Positions 53,700 to 64,000 of a stretch of DNA of 64,000 nucleotides are shown in pieces. The notes under the pieces are model-generated. The model had not been told where the DNA came from. It worked only from the letters and a program-made list of their open reading frames with translations, and did no database searches. Both the position numbers and the translations under genes were made by a program. Origin of the DNA: Chrysaora quinquecirrha (lineage: Eukaryota; Cnidaria; Scyphozoa; Semaeostomeae; Pelagiidae); assembly GCA_014526335.1 (NCBI GenBank), contig JACTAT010000011.1, forward strand, positions 620,001-684,000. Reading direction: 5' to 3'. Each line of letters opens with the position of its first letter. Positions within the stretch are counted from its first letter, which is position 1.

Positions 53700-55425
53700 T
53701 ATTTTTGGGATGTTTGGTTTTCATTCGTCTATTTTTCAGTTAACTCAGAAAGTATATAAGATATGGTAACCAAAGGTGTTTAGAGTATCTCCTGGTAATG
53801 AACATTGTTAAGTTTGGAATTTATACAGTTAAGATCTTTTGAGTGAGTAGCTATTGAGTAGAACTTACATCTCAACTTAGCGTCTTAGCAGCAGAAGTTG
53901 GCAGAATTTCTTTAGAATTTTAAAATAGTGATCTGCATATCTGGGTGTTACTTTCTTGACCACAGGGAACAAAAGCGTACGAATGTACCACACAGACACT
54001 GTGAATGAAGTTTTGCCACATTGTACGCTCCATATAGTGGTAAAGTTTAAACTTTGAGCAAAAGTTTATGAAACTGGACCTAAGTAGAAGTTTCATTAAA
54101 TAATGCAGCATACCTTTCATCTCTTCCATTCTTATGCCAGCTAACGGCTATGTAGCCTCCATTTTCCCTCAAGATCACTTGTATTCTCCACTGCTGTGAC
54201 AATTTCAAACACGCAATTTAAAAAGGGCTCTCCTTTTTCATTGCTGTAAAACAAATCAACCATTTCTTTGAATACGAATATGTACCGAGAAGAGAAAACT
54301 TTCTCCTCTCTTGGTAGGAACTATTAGTTAGCTACTTGATGAAAATAATAGAAAGATGCCCTGTAAGTCACCAGTTGAGTAGCAGCTTGATTAATTACAT
54401 CTGAAATAAAGTACTTTTGGGGACTGGCACAAGGCTTTTAATTCATTAATTTACCTGTGCCTGCATGATGTTACCTGTGGCATGCTGAGGCACATGAGAG
54501 CTTATCAAAAAACCTCCATAAATTAAAATCTTGTTCTATTCAAAGGACAATTGAACTTCGTTGAAACTATGAATTACAATATGTTCCTTCATGGAATTCA
54601 TGGGAGAATTTACTGTACTGCTTATCTTGTCTGTCTTGGTTATATGACTTTTATTGATTCATTCAACAACAAGATTTTCCCAACTCTAGACCAAGAGGTG
54701 CCTCGTACCTGTGCAGTCCGTTTACATAACGCTTTCAGAAGAATGTGTTTACCAGTCCTTACTATCATGAAAAATATCATTTCGCTATATACTTTAAGAA
54801 AACAATAGTTCAACTATAGGTTATGCCAATTTTTGCATCTGCATCCCATCTTTTTCAGTGCATCAAACTCTGTATTCTTGCCAAGTTTCATTGCAATATC
54901 GTATTTCCCAACATAATAATAATAGAAACCCTCGTAGAGGTATGGTACTGAGTACCCCAGTCTAAAAATAGAACAAGGGGCATTTTTTGGGAGGGGTCTG
55001 CATCCTATATTTTCAGCGTATCAAACTGTGTATTCTTGCCAAGTTTTATGCTTGTATGACATTTTGCAAAATTCGCCAATATTTAAGAGCTAACAGCCCT
55101 GACTATGAGCTACAGAGCTCAATGAAACCGTAACCCTCAAAGTCATATAGCCGAAGGCTCTCATCCCATTTTACATTTTGTGTTCCGCTATGTTGAGCCT
55201 TCTTCAGCACCATACATATTTGTATTTATTTCTCATAAATGGCGAACACTAGGATAGATTTTTCCACAAGTGGCATACCACAATAGATGGGATTATATGC
55301 ATTCATGGGAGGGGCTATTGTATTCCAATGAAACATAATGTATCCCACTATAGCTGTTCCACACAAAGCATAATAACCCACCCCACATAATTGATCCTTG
55401 AAGGAAACCATCCCAGTTTTGTTCT
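53700..55425. other. No gene recognised
   Basis: AT-rich sequence with scattered short frames, such as 54,551-54,808 (IHGRIYCTAYLVCLGYMTF), that have no recognisable domain. About 54,820-55,070 contains two copies of a GCATC(C/T)...TCAG(T/C)G(C/T)ATCAAACT motif followed by TATTCTTGCCAAGTTT. Confidence 0.55.
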
Positions 55426-55429
55426 TAGC

Positions 55430-55735
55430 GCCATACCAGGCAAAAATACTCTTCTAGCACACAGTAACCCAATTCAATAGTGTGTATGCATCACATCAAG
55501 AAAAGTAAACGACCCCAGTGGTGGGTATTACCATAAAAGGCAAAAACACCCCTCAGATCACACATGATAACCCACCCCAAATGTGCATATGCATTATATA
55601 AGGCAAAACCAGCCTTCCAATCACAATAATAACCCACCCTAGCAGTGCGTATGCACGATATAAGGCAAAAACACCCCTCCAATCACGCATAATAACCCAC
55701 CCAAGAAGTGTGTATGCACCATATAATATCATTAT
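55430..55735. repeat. ~70-bp tandem repeat
   Basis: Four to five imperfect units of AAGGCAAAAACACCCCTC then CAATCACACATAATAACCCA then GTGTGTATGCAC. The Trp/Gly-rich - strand frames here come from the repeat. Confidence 0.85.
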
Positions 55736-56134
55736 ATTCAAAAAAATTACAACTTTCAATTGCGGGAAGTTTAGCTGAACCTTCAAAACCCTCTTCTTTC
55801 AGTTTTATTTGACAAAATATTTCACCAGTAAACCAGTGGGTGGTGTGAGACCAATTGAGATCTGCCTAGCCTACATAACAAAATATCCTGTACAGCAACA
55901 GAATTTTCTTCAACCGATTTATATCTATTACTCTAAGACATGCTAAATACCTGATTTTTATAAGAAAAGAGCTGAACTGGTCCATATTTACGAGTAAAAT
56001 GTATAATTACCTGTACTCAAAGCTGCAGACTTTTCCACCGTTTACGCATTCATGCTAAGGTTTTATCAAACAATGTTAGCCTCGTTTCAGATTCACAGCC
56101 TCGCTGTTATAATTAATTGTGAAAGGGTTTTTAT

Positions 56135-56650
56135 ATGAAAGACATAAAATTAATACCCAGCAAACGACAACCAGACAACTTAAAACGAATTTTAACTAGA
56201 GCTAAATTCAACACAAACTATAACACTTCCAACGAGCCCAAAATATCTCAATGTAAGGACCTTCGTTGCCAAACCTGTAAGGTAATTCAGGTTGGCAACA
56301 AAGTAGATATAGGCTCCAAAGATAGGAAGACCACATTTAAGATTAAAACGAAAATGAATTGTGGAGTAAGAGACTTCATTTATGTATTAACTTGCAATCA
56401 GGTGATACACAACGGGGAATCAGGTGACACACTAAGACATAGGACAGCTGTCCATCGTAATCAAATCATCCAACCTTAATATAGAAAATTAAATGTAGGC
56501 ATAAAATTGCGTAAAAGATATGTCCCCAATGTTTCGAATCTGCCCCTTTTACAAACTTCCAAAACAAGATGAAACATTTCGAAGAGAGAAAGGGCAATAT
56601 TTCATAGATGAATTCGAACCCTCCCTAAATCGTACTCTGAACAACTGACA
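56135..56650 (+). pseudogene. Penelope-like element, GIY-YIG C-terminal fragment (+)
   Basis: The frame from 56,135 reads LIPSKRQPDNLKRILTRAKF, then CKDLRCQTCKV, then MNCGVRDFIYVLTCNQ and GDTLRHRTAVHRNQI. This is the pattern of the linker and GIY-YIG endonuclease at the end of Penelope-like reverse transcriptases. After a stop at 56,477 further family-like text in other frames (FPFYKLPK, EFEPSLN) extends to about 56,650. The reverse transcriptase part is missing. The endonuclease nicks target DNA to prime reverse transcription. Confidence 0.55.
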
Positions 56651-56728
56651 GAGCCTCGTTTTCAAAATATTCAATCACTACGTCACATTAACAAAAGCAG
56701 AAAATGTAGTAACTTTATAGTATCAACG

Positions 56729-56975
<247 letters not shown>

Positions 56976-57403
56976 GTCGAAACACAGAATGACAACAAAC
57001 TCGCTGAGATTGCACAAATTTTCTATATATTTTCGCGACTAGTTGTGTCTGATCATGCAGACTCTTCAGGCTTAAATACAAATTTAGAACAAATTCTTTT
57101 AAAATATTTATCTTTACAGTTTCTAATTTGACGTCATATTAATAATCTGCATCAACCATGTACTAATTCATAGCGAGGCTTAATCAGAATTGTAGATCTT
57201 AATTGGTTATTTGTTTAGTGCAGGTTTATACTTTATTATAAAATAGTTTTCCTTTTCCTTACGATAGGTTTCATCTTGATTATGCAACTTGAAGAAGGGA
57301 CATATCCTAAACATAGGTTTTTTCGCTTTTGCGCATTCTGCTATATGCTTGCTAACGAAAATATTTTGATACTTGGTGACTTTTGTTGCTAAACCGGTGT
57401 AAG

Positions 57404-58452
57404 TTAAAATATAGGGTTTATAATTTCAGTGTTTAATCCTTGAGGGTGAATGGTTTGTAGATGAGCCATCCAAGCAGTTTCTCGATTTTCCAAAACTTTC
57501 TTTGCGTCACGGGGGTCAGTGTGTTCAATCCTTTCAGTAATTCTAAATATAGGGTCTCTTTTAGGGAGGAGAAAATGTTTTTCTACTGGAAGAAGTTTAT
57601 CTTTTTGGCAGTTTTTGATTCGTGAGCGGTAGTTGTTGACACAGATGTTGAATTGCCATTCGGATTTCCCAACATATTGTTTATTGCACATTTTACATTC
57701 TAAGAGTTGCTCCTAAATTCGTTTGTTGATTTAACTTGATTACAACAAAGGCTGCCTTTCGTATGACAGGGTTTAAAGAATTTCGTTTCATGGTGTCTAT
57801 TGGGTTTGAATGTTCTAACAACTTTATTATTTTTTATTTCATTACTTCCAATCATGTCTCTTAAGTTTTTACTTCTTTTATAAGAGATTACTGGTGGTTC
57901 TGGGAAATTTATTTTGATATCAGGTTTGATATGTAGGATGTTCCAGTTAGATTTAAGTATTTTACCTGGAGGGGGGAGAGTAGGGTTAAATGTTGTTACG
58001 AGTGGGATTCGAGTGTTTGTATGAGTTGCTTTATATTGTAGTACCTCTTCTCTTGGTTTCGTGGATGCTTTTTGAATTTGATTCTTTAGTAGAGAGCTAT
58101 CATACCCTCTATTGGTGAAATTTTCTTCCATTGTCGCAAAGTTTTTCAAGTACTCTGCTTCGTTGGAGCAAATACATTTTAATCTTAGTGTTTGAGAATA
58201 CGGTAAACTTTCTTTAAGGTGCTTAGGGTGAGAGGAATTAAAATGAAGATAGTTATTTGTGTCTGTTGGTTTTTTGTATAGGGTCGTTTGGATTTTTCTG
58301 TTCTTGTCAATGTAAACTACAGTGTCAAGAAATGGTATTTCGGTTTTTGATATTTCATGATCAAATTTCATTGATTCGTGTTTTGTGTTCAGTTCGAATA
58401 TGAAATTAGTAAAAGTGGATTCTGTTGCTTCGTAAATAAAAGATAAAAACAT
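57404..58452 (-). pseudogene. Penelope-like element, RT thumb, linker and GIY-YIG (-)
   Basis: 58,452-57,700 encodes the region just after the catalytic YxDD of a Penelope-type reverse transcriptase. It shows ESTFTNFIFELN, IPFLDTVVYIDKN, LYKKPTDTNNYLHFNSSHP and a PYSQTLRLKCICS block. A frame change near 57,700 separates this from MCNKQYVGKSEWQFNI...RSRIKNC (57,691-57,404), the GIY-YIG endonuclease with its Cys and Tyr-Val-Gly core. The 5' end is cut off, so catalytic RT motifs are absent. It is 5'-truncated, as retro-insertions often are, and oriented opposite to the + strand fragment at 56,135. Confidence 0.75.
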
Positions 58453-58529
58453 TAACAGCTCAAATCACTGTAGTTTAGGGTACCTATCGAAATTTGATAA
58501 TGTCAAAACTGTCAAATTGCAGCAATTAC

Positions 58530-59898
58530 CTTTTCTCCTCTGAATATCAGCTCAACGAAGCCCTGCTCACCTGGGGGCACATATATATTTGCTCACTTTG
58601 TGAAATTTTCCGGTGAAACTAAAAACTTTTAATCAGATTGTCACAGACATCATCTCGGATTCTATTTCATCACTTGTTTTCTATGCTCTGTGGTATCTAA
58701 CTTTATCTTTGCTTGACGCAAAAATCAGTGTATCATTTCATATTACCACATCTCCAGAATATTGGTTCTTAAGAGCAGAAGGTTTAACAGTTTCCCCTTT
58801 TAATTCAAAAAGCAAATCTCTCCACGAAATGGTTTCCTTGCTCCATTGAAAATCTGGCAAAATTATCAATTATACAGAATCAACCTCTATCCACGCATAT
58901 TTGACATTTGATGGATTACTGAACACTTTCAAAATTGTCTCTAGGGGTTTCAAAATAAATATTTTGGCACATTTTACTGAACCAAAGATCAAAATGTTGC
59001 AAAATTTCCCTCTGCCTTTAATCAACGCTTCCCTTATCATTGCAGAAAATTCTTTTTGCTCCAAGGAATTTTTAGTGAGCACTTACATGGCACATTCTAG
59101 CCACAATTTATTATTGCACCGGGTGACACATGGCTGCAGGCTGCTTAAGTTTTTCATGGACTAGATTTAATTGAATCATGAGCTCATTGGTCACTCTGGA
59201 AGACGTTGCTAAAATAAAAATAGACAAATCACTATTCCCCTTATTCTTTCATATTCTGGCTAAGGCAATGAACTCTTTCTCTCACTTGATTGCTGTCTTG
59301 CTTTTGTTTGCGCCTTGCCCACTGGCTGATCACCTAGTGATTTGGCCTTGCATTTAGGAATTAACGATAAGCTTTGATAGAATTCTCCATCTTGGGGGAT
59401 TTTGCATCTCTGAAGTCCAAATGATTAAGACTGAGGAAAACATTCTCGCCTTGTTTGCACGGATATCGGTATGCTGGAACGTACAGATCATTTTTCTTGC
59501 AAAAGTGTAGCGCAACTTTTTGCTCTCCTGTGATTCTCTCTTTAACTTGTTTCCACATGTTTGGTACAAACAATTTTAGGGAGAGGTGGTGTTGCCTTCA
59601 GATATCATCTCTGCTTTCAAGCAAGTTTGTTATCTGACCGACCACTCCTCTCAAAACTTGCACATGCTCGACTTTTTCCTAAGAAAGTCTTTGACAACTT
59701 GCATTGTTCAGGGACCTTGACTAGGTCTATTCGTTTAAACTTTATTGGGGATGATGTTAGAATGTTCAAAAGGACTTCATTGACGAGTTTTACCTGCTCA
59801 TTGGGACATGTCATATTGTCAAGATGCAAGTGCCAAACAAACATTTCAATGCTTTCTCTGATGGCTACAAGGTCTGCCTTATCATAGTACCAAACCAT
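58530..59898 (-). pseudogene. Rep/SF3-helicase-like replication protein, relic
   Basis: On -, the 59,898-59,617 frame reads AIRESIEMFVWHLHLD and NEQVKLVNEVLLNILTSSP. Then 59,573-59,361 includes FCKKNDLYVPAYRYPCKQG, recalling the Tyr-containing end of a viral-type Rep domain. 59,082-58,870 has KGRGKFCNILIFGSVKCAKIF, a Walker A position with lost glycine, followed by LKPLETILKVFSNPSNVKYAW. After a TAA the same frame continues: ILPDFQWSKETISWRDLLFEL (Walker B-like), LIFASSKD (motif C) and ESEMMSV. Order and spacing fit a superfamily 3 helicase of parvovirus/CRESS-like Rep proteins that occur as genomic relics in invertebrates. Several stops. The family name is tentative. Confidence 0.45.
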
Positions 59899-59899
59899 G

Positions 59900-61505
59900 T
59901 GGATTGATGGAGGAACAGTAAAAACCTGCGTATAAGAACATGTGGATTAAAAACACCCAGGACTGATTTTAGGAAATAACTAGCCCTTGCCCCGAGGCGC
60001 TCTGCGGGTCACTTGGGACGTTCAGCTTGTAGTGCTCATCTGTAAAGAAATACATTGTGAAGAGAAAGACCTTATATGGGTGGGAAATATTTCTAAGGAA
60101 AAGCAGAGTAAGGAGATAAGGGAATGGGATTTGGGTTGAATGAGAAGGTTGAACTCAGATTAGTGCTTCCTGTCTCCCGAAGGTTTCCTCGAAAACTGGA
60201 GATGTGGAAATTGTGCGCAGTTGGGAGAAGTTGCCGAGGAGCAAATTATTCTTGGAAAAGAGGCTTGTGAGTGGATACTCTGTTTGGAGTATGTGGTAGT
60301 GGTATTTGTTGTTAAGGGGAAGTGTGATTTGAATTGTTTCTGCATCTGGGAAAGTAACTTGAATGGGTAAATGGCAATAATAGCGGACGGTGAGTTTTAG
60401 ATACAAACGAATGCCACAGCTTCATAGTGGGAGGTAGTTCACGTCTCTTGCAGACACATATGTTCACAGATGTTAGGCAGAAGATTAGGTACAATAGATG
60501 CTATTCTTTTGGAGGAGGAGGTGTTTGAAGGGGAATAAGAGTAAACGGTTGCCATTCAATAAGAGGTTGTTGTTGGGAGATGCATACAGGGTGTAGGGAA
60601 AGGTTTGTTAGATGGAAAACAAATAGAAGAGGGACACGGCATTGTTTATAGTACTTGTAGTACTTGAATGCGCAAATAGCAATCATATAGGAATCATTGT
60701 TGAATATTTGAGATAGGGTGCTGCTTGAGCTATGTTGTGGGAGAAAGTGAAGGATGGGTGTTGCATGGAATGGTTGATGTTGGAAGAATAATTTGCTGCC
60801 GTTGCCTCATGGCTGGAAAGTGTTGTTGATGCAGAGGAAACCTTCGTATTAGCTGCTCTGTGACCAGTAAGAATGTCAGAAATACTGGTCTGGCAGGGGT
60901 ATCATGGGTGCGCCCACTCACTGTAGCAGGATTTTAATCTGTAAATTGCTGAAGTAGGGCCGTAGAGAGGATGAGATGTGTAAGATGTTGATGATTATCA
61001 TGATGATGAAATTGCACAGAAGCTGTAATTTTTGAAAAGGGTGGTAAATGACTTGTGGGAGTACTCTGGACGGCAGGAAGAAGGGGGAGGGGCGTTGATT
61101 GATGAGAGGACAGTATCAGTGTTGCACGGCGTTAGGATAATGATTGGTAAGAAAATGTTAAGGCAAACTGGAAAGTTAGTATCGCACTGGCACTCTGTTT
61201 GTGTACACAGGTACTGATGTGAAGGGCAGGATGATGTGATTGATGTCACCTCTGAGTCAATGATCGTTCCAGAAGGGATTGCCCATCATGGAATTGGCCA
61301 TCATTGCAGTGACGTGCTGCCTGTTTACATGGTGCTGGTGCACTGATACAGCGTGTATGAACCCTGCTCATGTAAAGGTACCTTGCTGGGTTAATGAACG
61401 CTGTGCTTGTAAGTGCTGATGCGAGTATACCTATAAGCGATAACGCCATGCAACAAATGATATTGTACTGCAGGTGTTGTGGTTGAATATTGCAAATGGA
61501 GGTAG
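59900..61505. other. No gene recognised; possible 3' region of the Helitron
   Basis: Moderately G-rich on + with short, unconvincing frames. It lies downstream (on -) of the Helitron helicase stop at 61,512, so it may include that element's 3' end. I could not identify a terminal CTRR with a preceding hairpin. Confidence 0.4.
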
Positions 61506-61511
61506 AGAAAT

Positions 61512-63993
61512 TTATTGGAGTACTTCGGAGTATACAACATTTTTGGCATACTTACCATCTGATGTTACTATTTTGATACCAGCGAATGATGTTGCTCTTG
61601 AGAAAGCGACATATAGCTGGCCATAACTAAAGACATCTTGTGGTAGATATATGCCGACACTTTGCAGTGACTGACCCTGCGCTTTATTGATAGTTAAACA
61701 ATATGCCAGGCGTACTGGAAACTGTCGCCTGGAAAGCTGAATAGGCAAGCCGGTGTCTTGGGGTTTTTAAGTTATCCTAGGTATTAGAACGTATTGGCCG
61801 TTGAATAATGAGCTTGCTATTATTTCAGCTACAATTAGGTGGTCTTTCAATTCTCGAATGATGAGGCGAGTGCCATTGCAGAGTCCCTTTTTGGGACTGA
61901 GATTTCTGAGCAGGATGATTGTTGCGCCTCGCTGAGATAGAGTTTGTGTAGTGGCATGCCACTTGGAGTTAGACTGTTAAGGAACTCGATAGGGTATGCT
62001 GCAGCTTCCTGCTCGTCTTCTGTAACAATGCTGTCCATGCTAAGATATGTCTTTGTTTCACCTGGTTGCTTTTGAAGTACCAGGTCATTGATTACGTGTA
62101 AATCAGTATTTTTTGGTGTAAGACAGCAACGTGTTGCCATGTATTGAGGATCTGCTGTTGGACCCTGTGGGAAGACGAATTCTACCAATTCATTAAGAGT
62201 ATTGTGAGGCAGTTGTTTCAGGAATCTGAATGCGACCCTGGTCGTCTGTTGGTTCTGTTCCATCTCCGATTCGAAGCAGGAGATCAGCAAATTGCTGATA
62301 TTGTGGGTCGTTTGCTGCTCTCATATTTCTCAGAAGATGGAAGGTATGAAAATGATGCAAAAATGGTGATCTTTTCAAGCAGCTCTTGACGATGTCCTCT
62401 CTGCCGGCTCTTTTTATGACTGGAAGAACTTGTCGGAAGTCCCCACCAAGAAAGATGAATTTACCTCCAAACAGCGTGGGAGATTGTGTGATAAATCTTA
62501 GGAGGATGTCGATGGTTTTCAAGGCATTTGCTGGAATCATGGATGCCTCAGCCCATATGAAGAGATCTGTTGACCTCAGATCGTCTGCCCTCTTACTCTG
62601 GCGGCTGATGTTGCATGTAGAGCTTGGGAGGAGAGGTATTGGAATCTGAAATGTGGAATGAGCTGTCGAACCATCAATCAATAGAGTACTCGCTATACCT
62701 GTAAGAAAAGGAATAAATAATAAAAAGCGAGATAAAGGTTATTAGTTGGATTGGTTGAAAGGAATAGAGATATGAGGAATTGTTGCAATGTAGGTAATGA
62801 GATACACAATCCAACAGAAGAAAGTGGAATACCTGAATAGGCGATGCATTTCACTTTTCTTTCCATTCCACGAAGAATGTGAACCAGTGTATTGTAAAGG
62901 AATGTTTTTCCTGTGCCACCCGAACCATCAAGAAAGAAACATCGTTGACCTTATCCTGTTGTGATTGCTTGAACGACTGCATCTACAACGTGACGTTGGT
63001 CGCCATTGAGCTGCTGATGCATGTCTTCTCCTTGGCGACATTCCTCTTCTATGTTGATGGCTGGTTGTTCTGGTTGCAGGTAGTTGAGGCATATCTGTGA
63101 TGAGCAGGTAGTTGAGGCATATCTGTGAAATCTGCAGGAGATTTACCATGAACATGGAGATGTTTGTCTATGTCGTAGAGACACTGGTTGACTTGCATGT
63201 CAGACAAAGCAATATCTGGTTGATGCATGCGTTGTCTTTCAGCATGCAGAAAGTCTTCCGTCATGTTATCTGTGAAGTTTTCAAACAACTGCATTGGGTC
63301 GAATGGTGTGTTGAAAACCAAAAGAGTTGCAAAAAGCAGACGCATTTGGCTAGGCATCTGAAGAAGATGCCTCTTGCATGCAGTTGTTCAGCTCCCTGTC
63401 ATCCTCCAGGAGACCCAAGGCTCTGGCAGCGTCCCTGAATGTAGGGCAAACCCGGCCGTTAATTGAGCGTAAGGCATCGAATGAGGTTGCACCTGGAACA
63501 TGTAGAAGGAGTAGCCTTAATGCAAACCTCTGTGGGTCAGAAGGCTGTACCTGGTACATTCTACCAATGAGCTTGTGGTGGCGCTGTCTTTCTTTCCATT
63601 GCTTTGTTTTCTTGTCAAATGTGTAGTGCTCGGGAATGTTGTGATAGAGATATTGTCTAGCTCTTTCATCTCTGTCGTTTAGTTGGAACCAGGCTGTGAG
63701 AGTAGTGTTGGAGTTCCTATCCAGAGCTGCCTCCTCGCTGCCTTCATGGAAGAACATTTGTTGTTGCATGGGAAGGTGCACTGCGAGTCTGATGACTGTA
63801 TGGCTGAGCTCATGGAGCTTGAAGTGGAATATTTTGAAGACAGCTTGACGAGGTCCAACGTATCTGGCATTGAGGTATTCAAGGATCTCATCACTTTTGC
63901 ATACAGTTGTGGATGTTGCTGTGGGTCAGGAATCTCAGCTGATATGCGTGCATACATGTCGTCAGCTGTTCTTGGCATATCTTGATCAGCCAT
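61512..63993 (-). pseudogene. Helitron Rep-helicase, helicase half (Pif1-like), broken
   Basis: Rolling-circle transposon helicase, entering from the window's right edge. On -: AEIPDPQQHPQLYAKVM and LYHNIPEHYTFDKKTKQW...IGRMYQVQP (Helitron-specific, 63,540-63,950); MPSQMRLLFATLLVF (about 63,340). Walker A is GGTGKTFLYNTL (about 62,920), with a TAA just before it. An intron lies at 62,699-62,832 (TTCAG/GTATTCC; TCTTACAG/GTATAG). Next is DGSTAHSTFQIPI, then motif II as FIWAEASM (Asp replaced by Ala), motif III GGDFRQVLPV, YLSMDSIV, PIEFLNSL, and FPVRLAYCLTINKAQGQ and QLYVAFSRA near the end. Frame changes near 63,360, 62,220 and 61,900-61,750. The HUH Rep domain lies outside the window. Confidence 0.85.
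63076..63137 (+). repeat. 31-bp tandem duplication in the Helitron
   Basis: GCAGGTAGTTGAGGCATATC followed by TGTGATGA, then GCAGGTAGTTGAGGCATATC again. It falls in the Helitron coding region and adds to its frame damage. Confidence 0.8.
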
Positions 63994-64000
63994 GAAAAGA

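Noticed and set aside
61032..61217. Short frames in 60,150-61,450 as Helitron cargo genes
   Set aside because: No domain, start context or splice support; both strands are open to a similar degree.

Overview
This is eukaryotic, almost certainly invertebrate-animal, DNA of a repeat-rich intergenic kind. It has AT-rich spacers, GT-AG introns, satellites and microsatellites, and remains of at least nine classes of mobile element: Polinton/Maverick, Ginger-like, ISL2EU-like (THAP/DDE plus YqaJ), hAT, P element (THAP9-like), BEL/Pao, Penelope-like, CR1-type LINE and Helitron. A cnidarian or another early-branching invertebrate fits this mix, but the sequence alone does not fix the species. I saw no bacterial operons, rRNA or tRNA.

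Layout. 1-14,400: a degraded Polinton with a capsid/integrase module on + (Bcl-2-like ORF, small basic proteins, integrase with chromodomain, major capsid protein, adenain-like protease). It converges on a protein-primed DNA polymerase B on -. The polymerase gene is split by a 5.8-kb insertion (about 6,830-12,630) that carries an unusual array of compact palindromes between duplicated end blocks. Both Polinton ends carry related inward-facing promoter blocks; the right one holds three perfect NF-kB-type sites. 14,470-19,560: a Ginger-like transposon relic on - (H2C2/DDE integrase, Josephin-like cysteine protease). 19,700-23,860: a GC-rich patch, a two-copy tandem duplication and a 1.3-kb minisatellite. 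23,860-30,440: a pair of inverted minisatellite arms around a LINE tail and a 3.4-kb ISL2EU-like transposon with divergent ends and convergent genes (THAP-DDE transposase on +, YqaJ-PHD nuclease on -).

30,700-35,140: a short ORF, a CCAAT/E2F-like promoter with a short first exon, and a decayed hAT transposase. 38,600-40,260: a P-element transposase relic on -. 40,470-50,970: a 156-bp satellite with a ten-monomer higher-order repeat, interrupted by a BEL/Pao retrotransposon whose 1,700-codon gag-pol frame is intact. 51,100-53,600: a multi-exon SWIM-type zinc-finger gene on -, the best candidate for a gene not obviously part of a transposon. 55,400-58,450: tandem repeats, a (TA)n tract and two oppositely oriented Penelope-like fragments. 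58,530-59,900: a relic of a Rep/SF3-helicase-like protein. 61,500-64,000: the C-terminal part of a Helitron Rep-helicase on -, cut by the window end.

How parts work together. In the Polinton, integrase, PolB, protease and capsid are the standard self-replicating and virion set, while the Bcl-2-like ORF and kB-type promoter look like host-interaction cargo. In the ISL2EU-like unit, transposase and YqaJ nuclease form a two-gene transposition pair. Most other genes are isolated remnants. Only the BEL/Pao ORF and the main YqaJ-PHD exon are uninterrupted over long distances.
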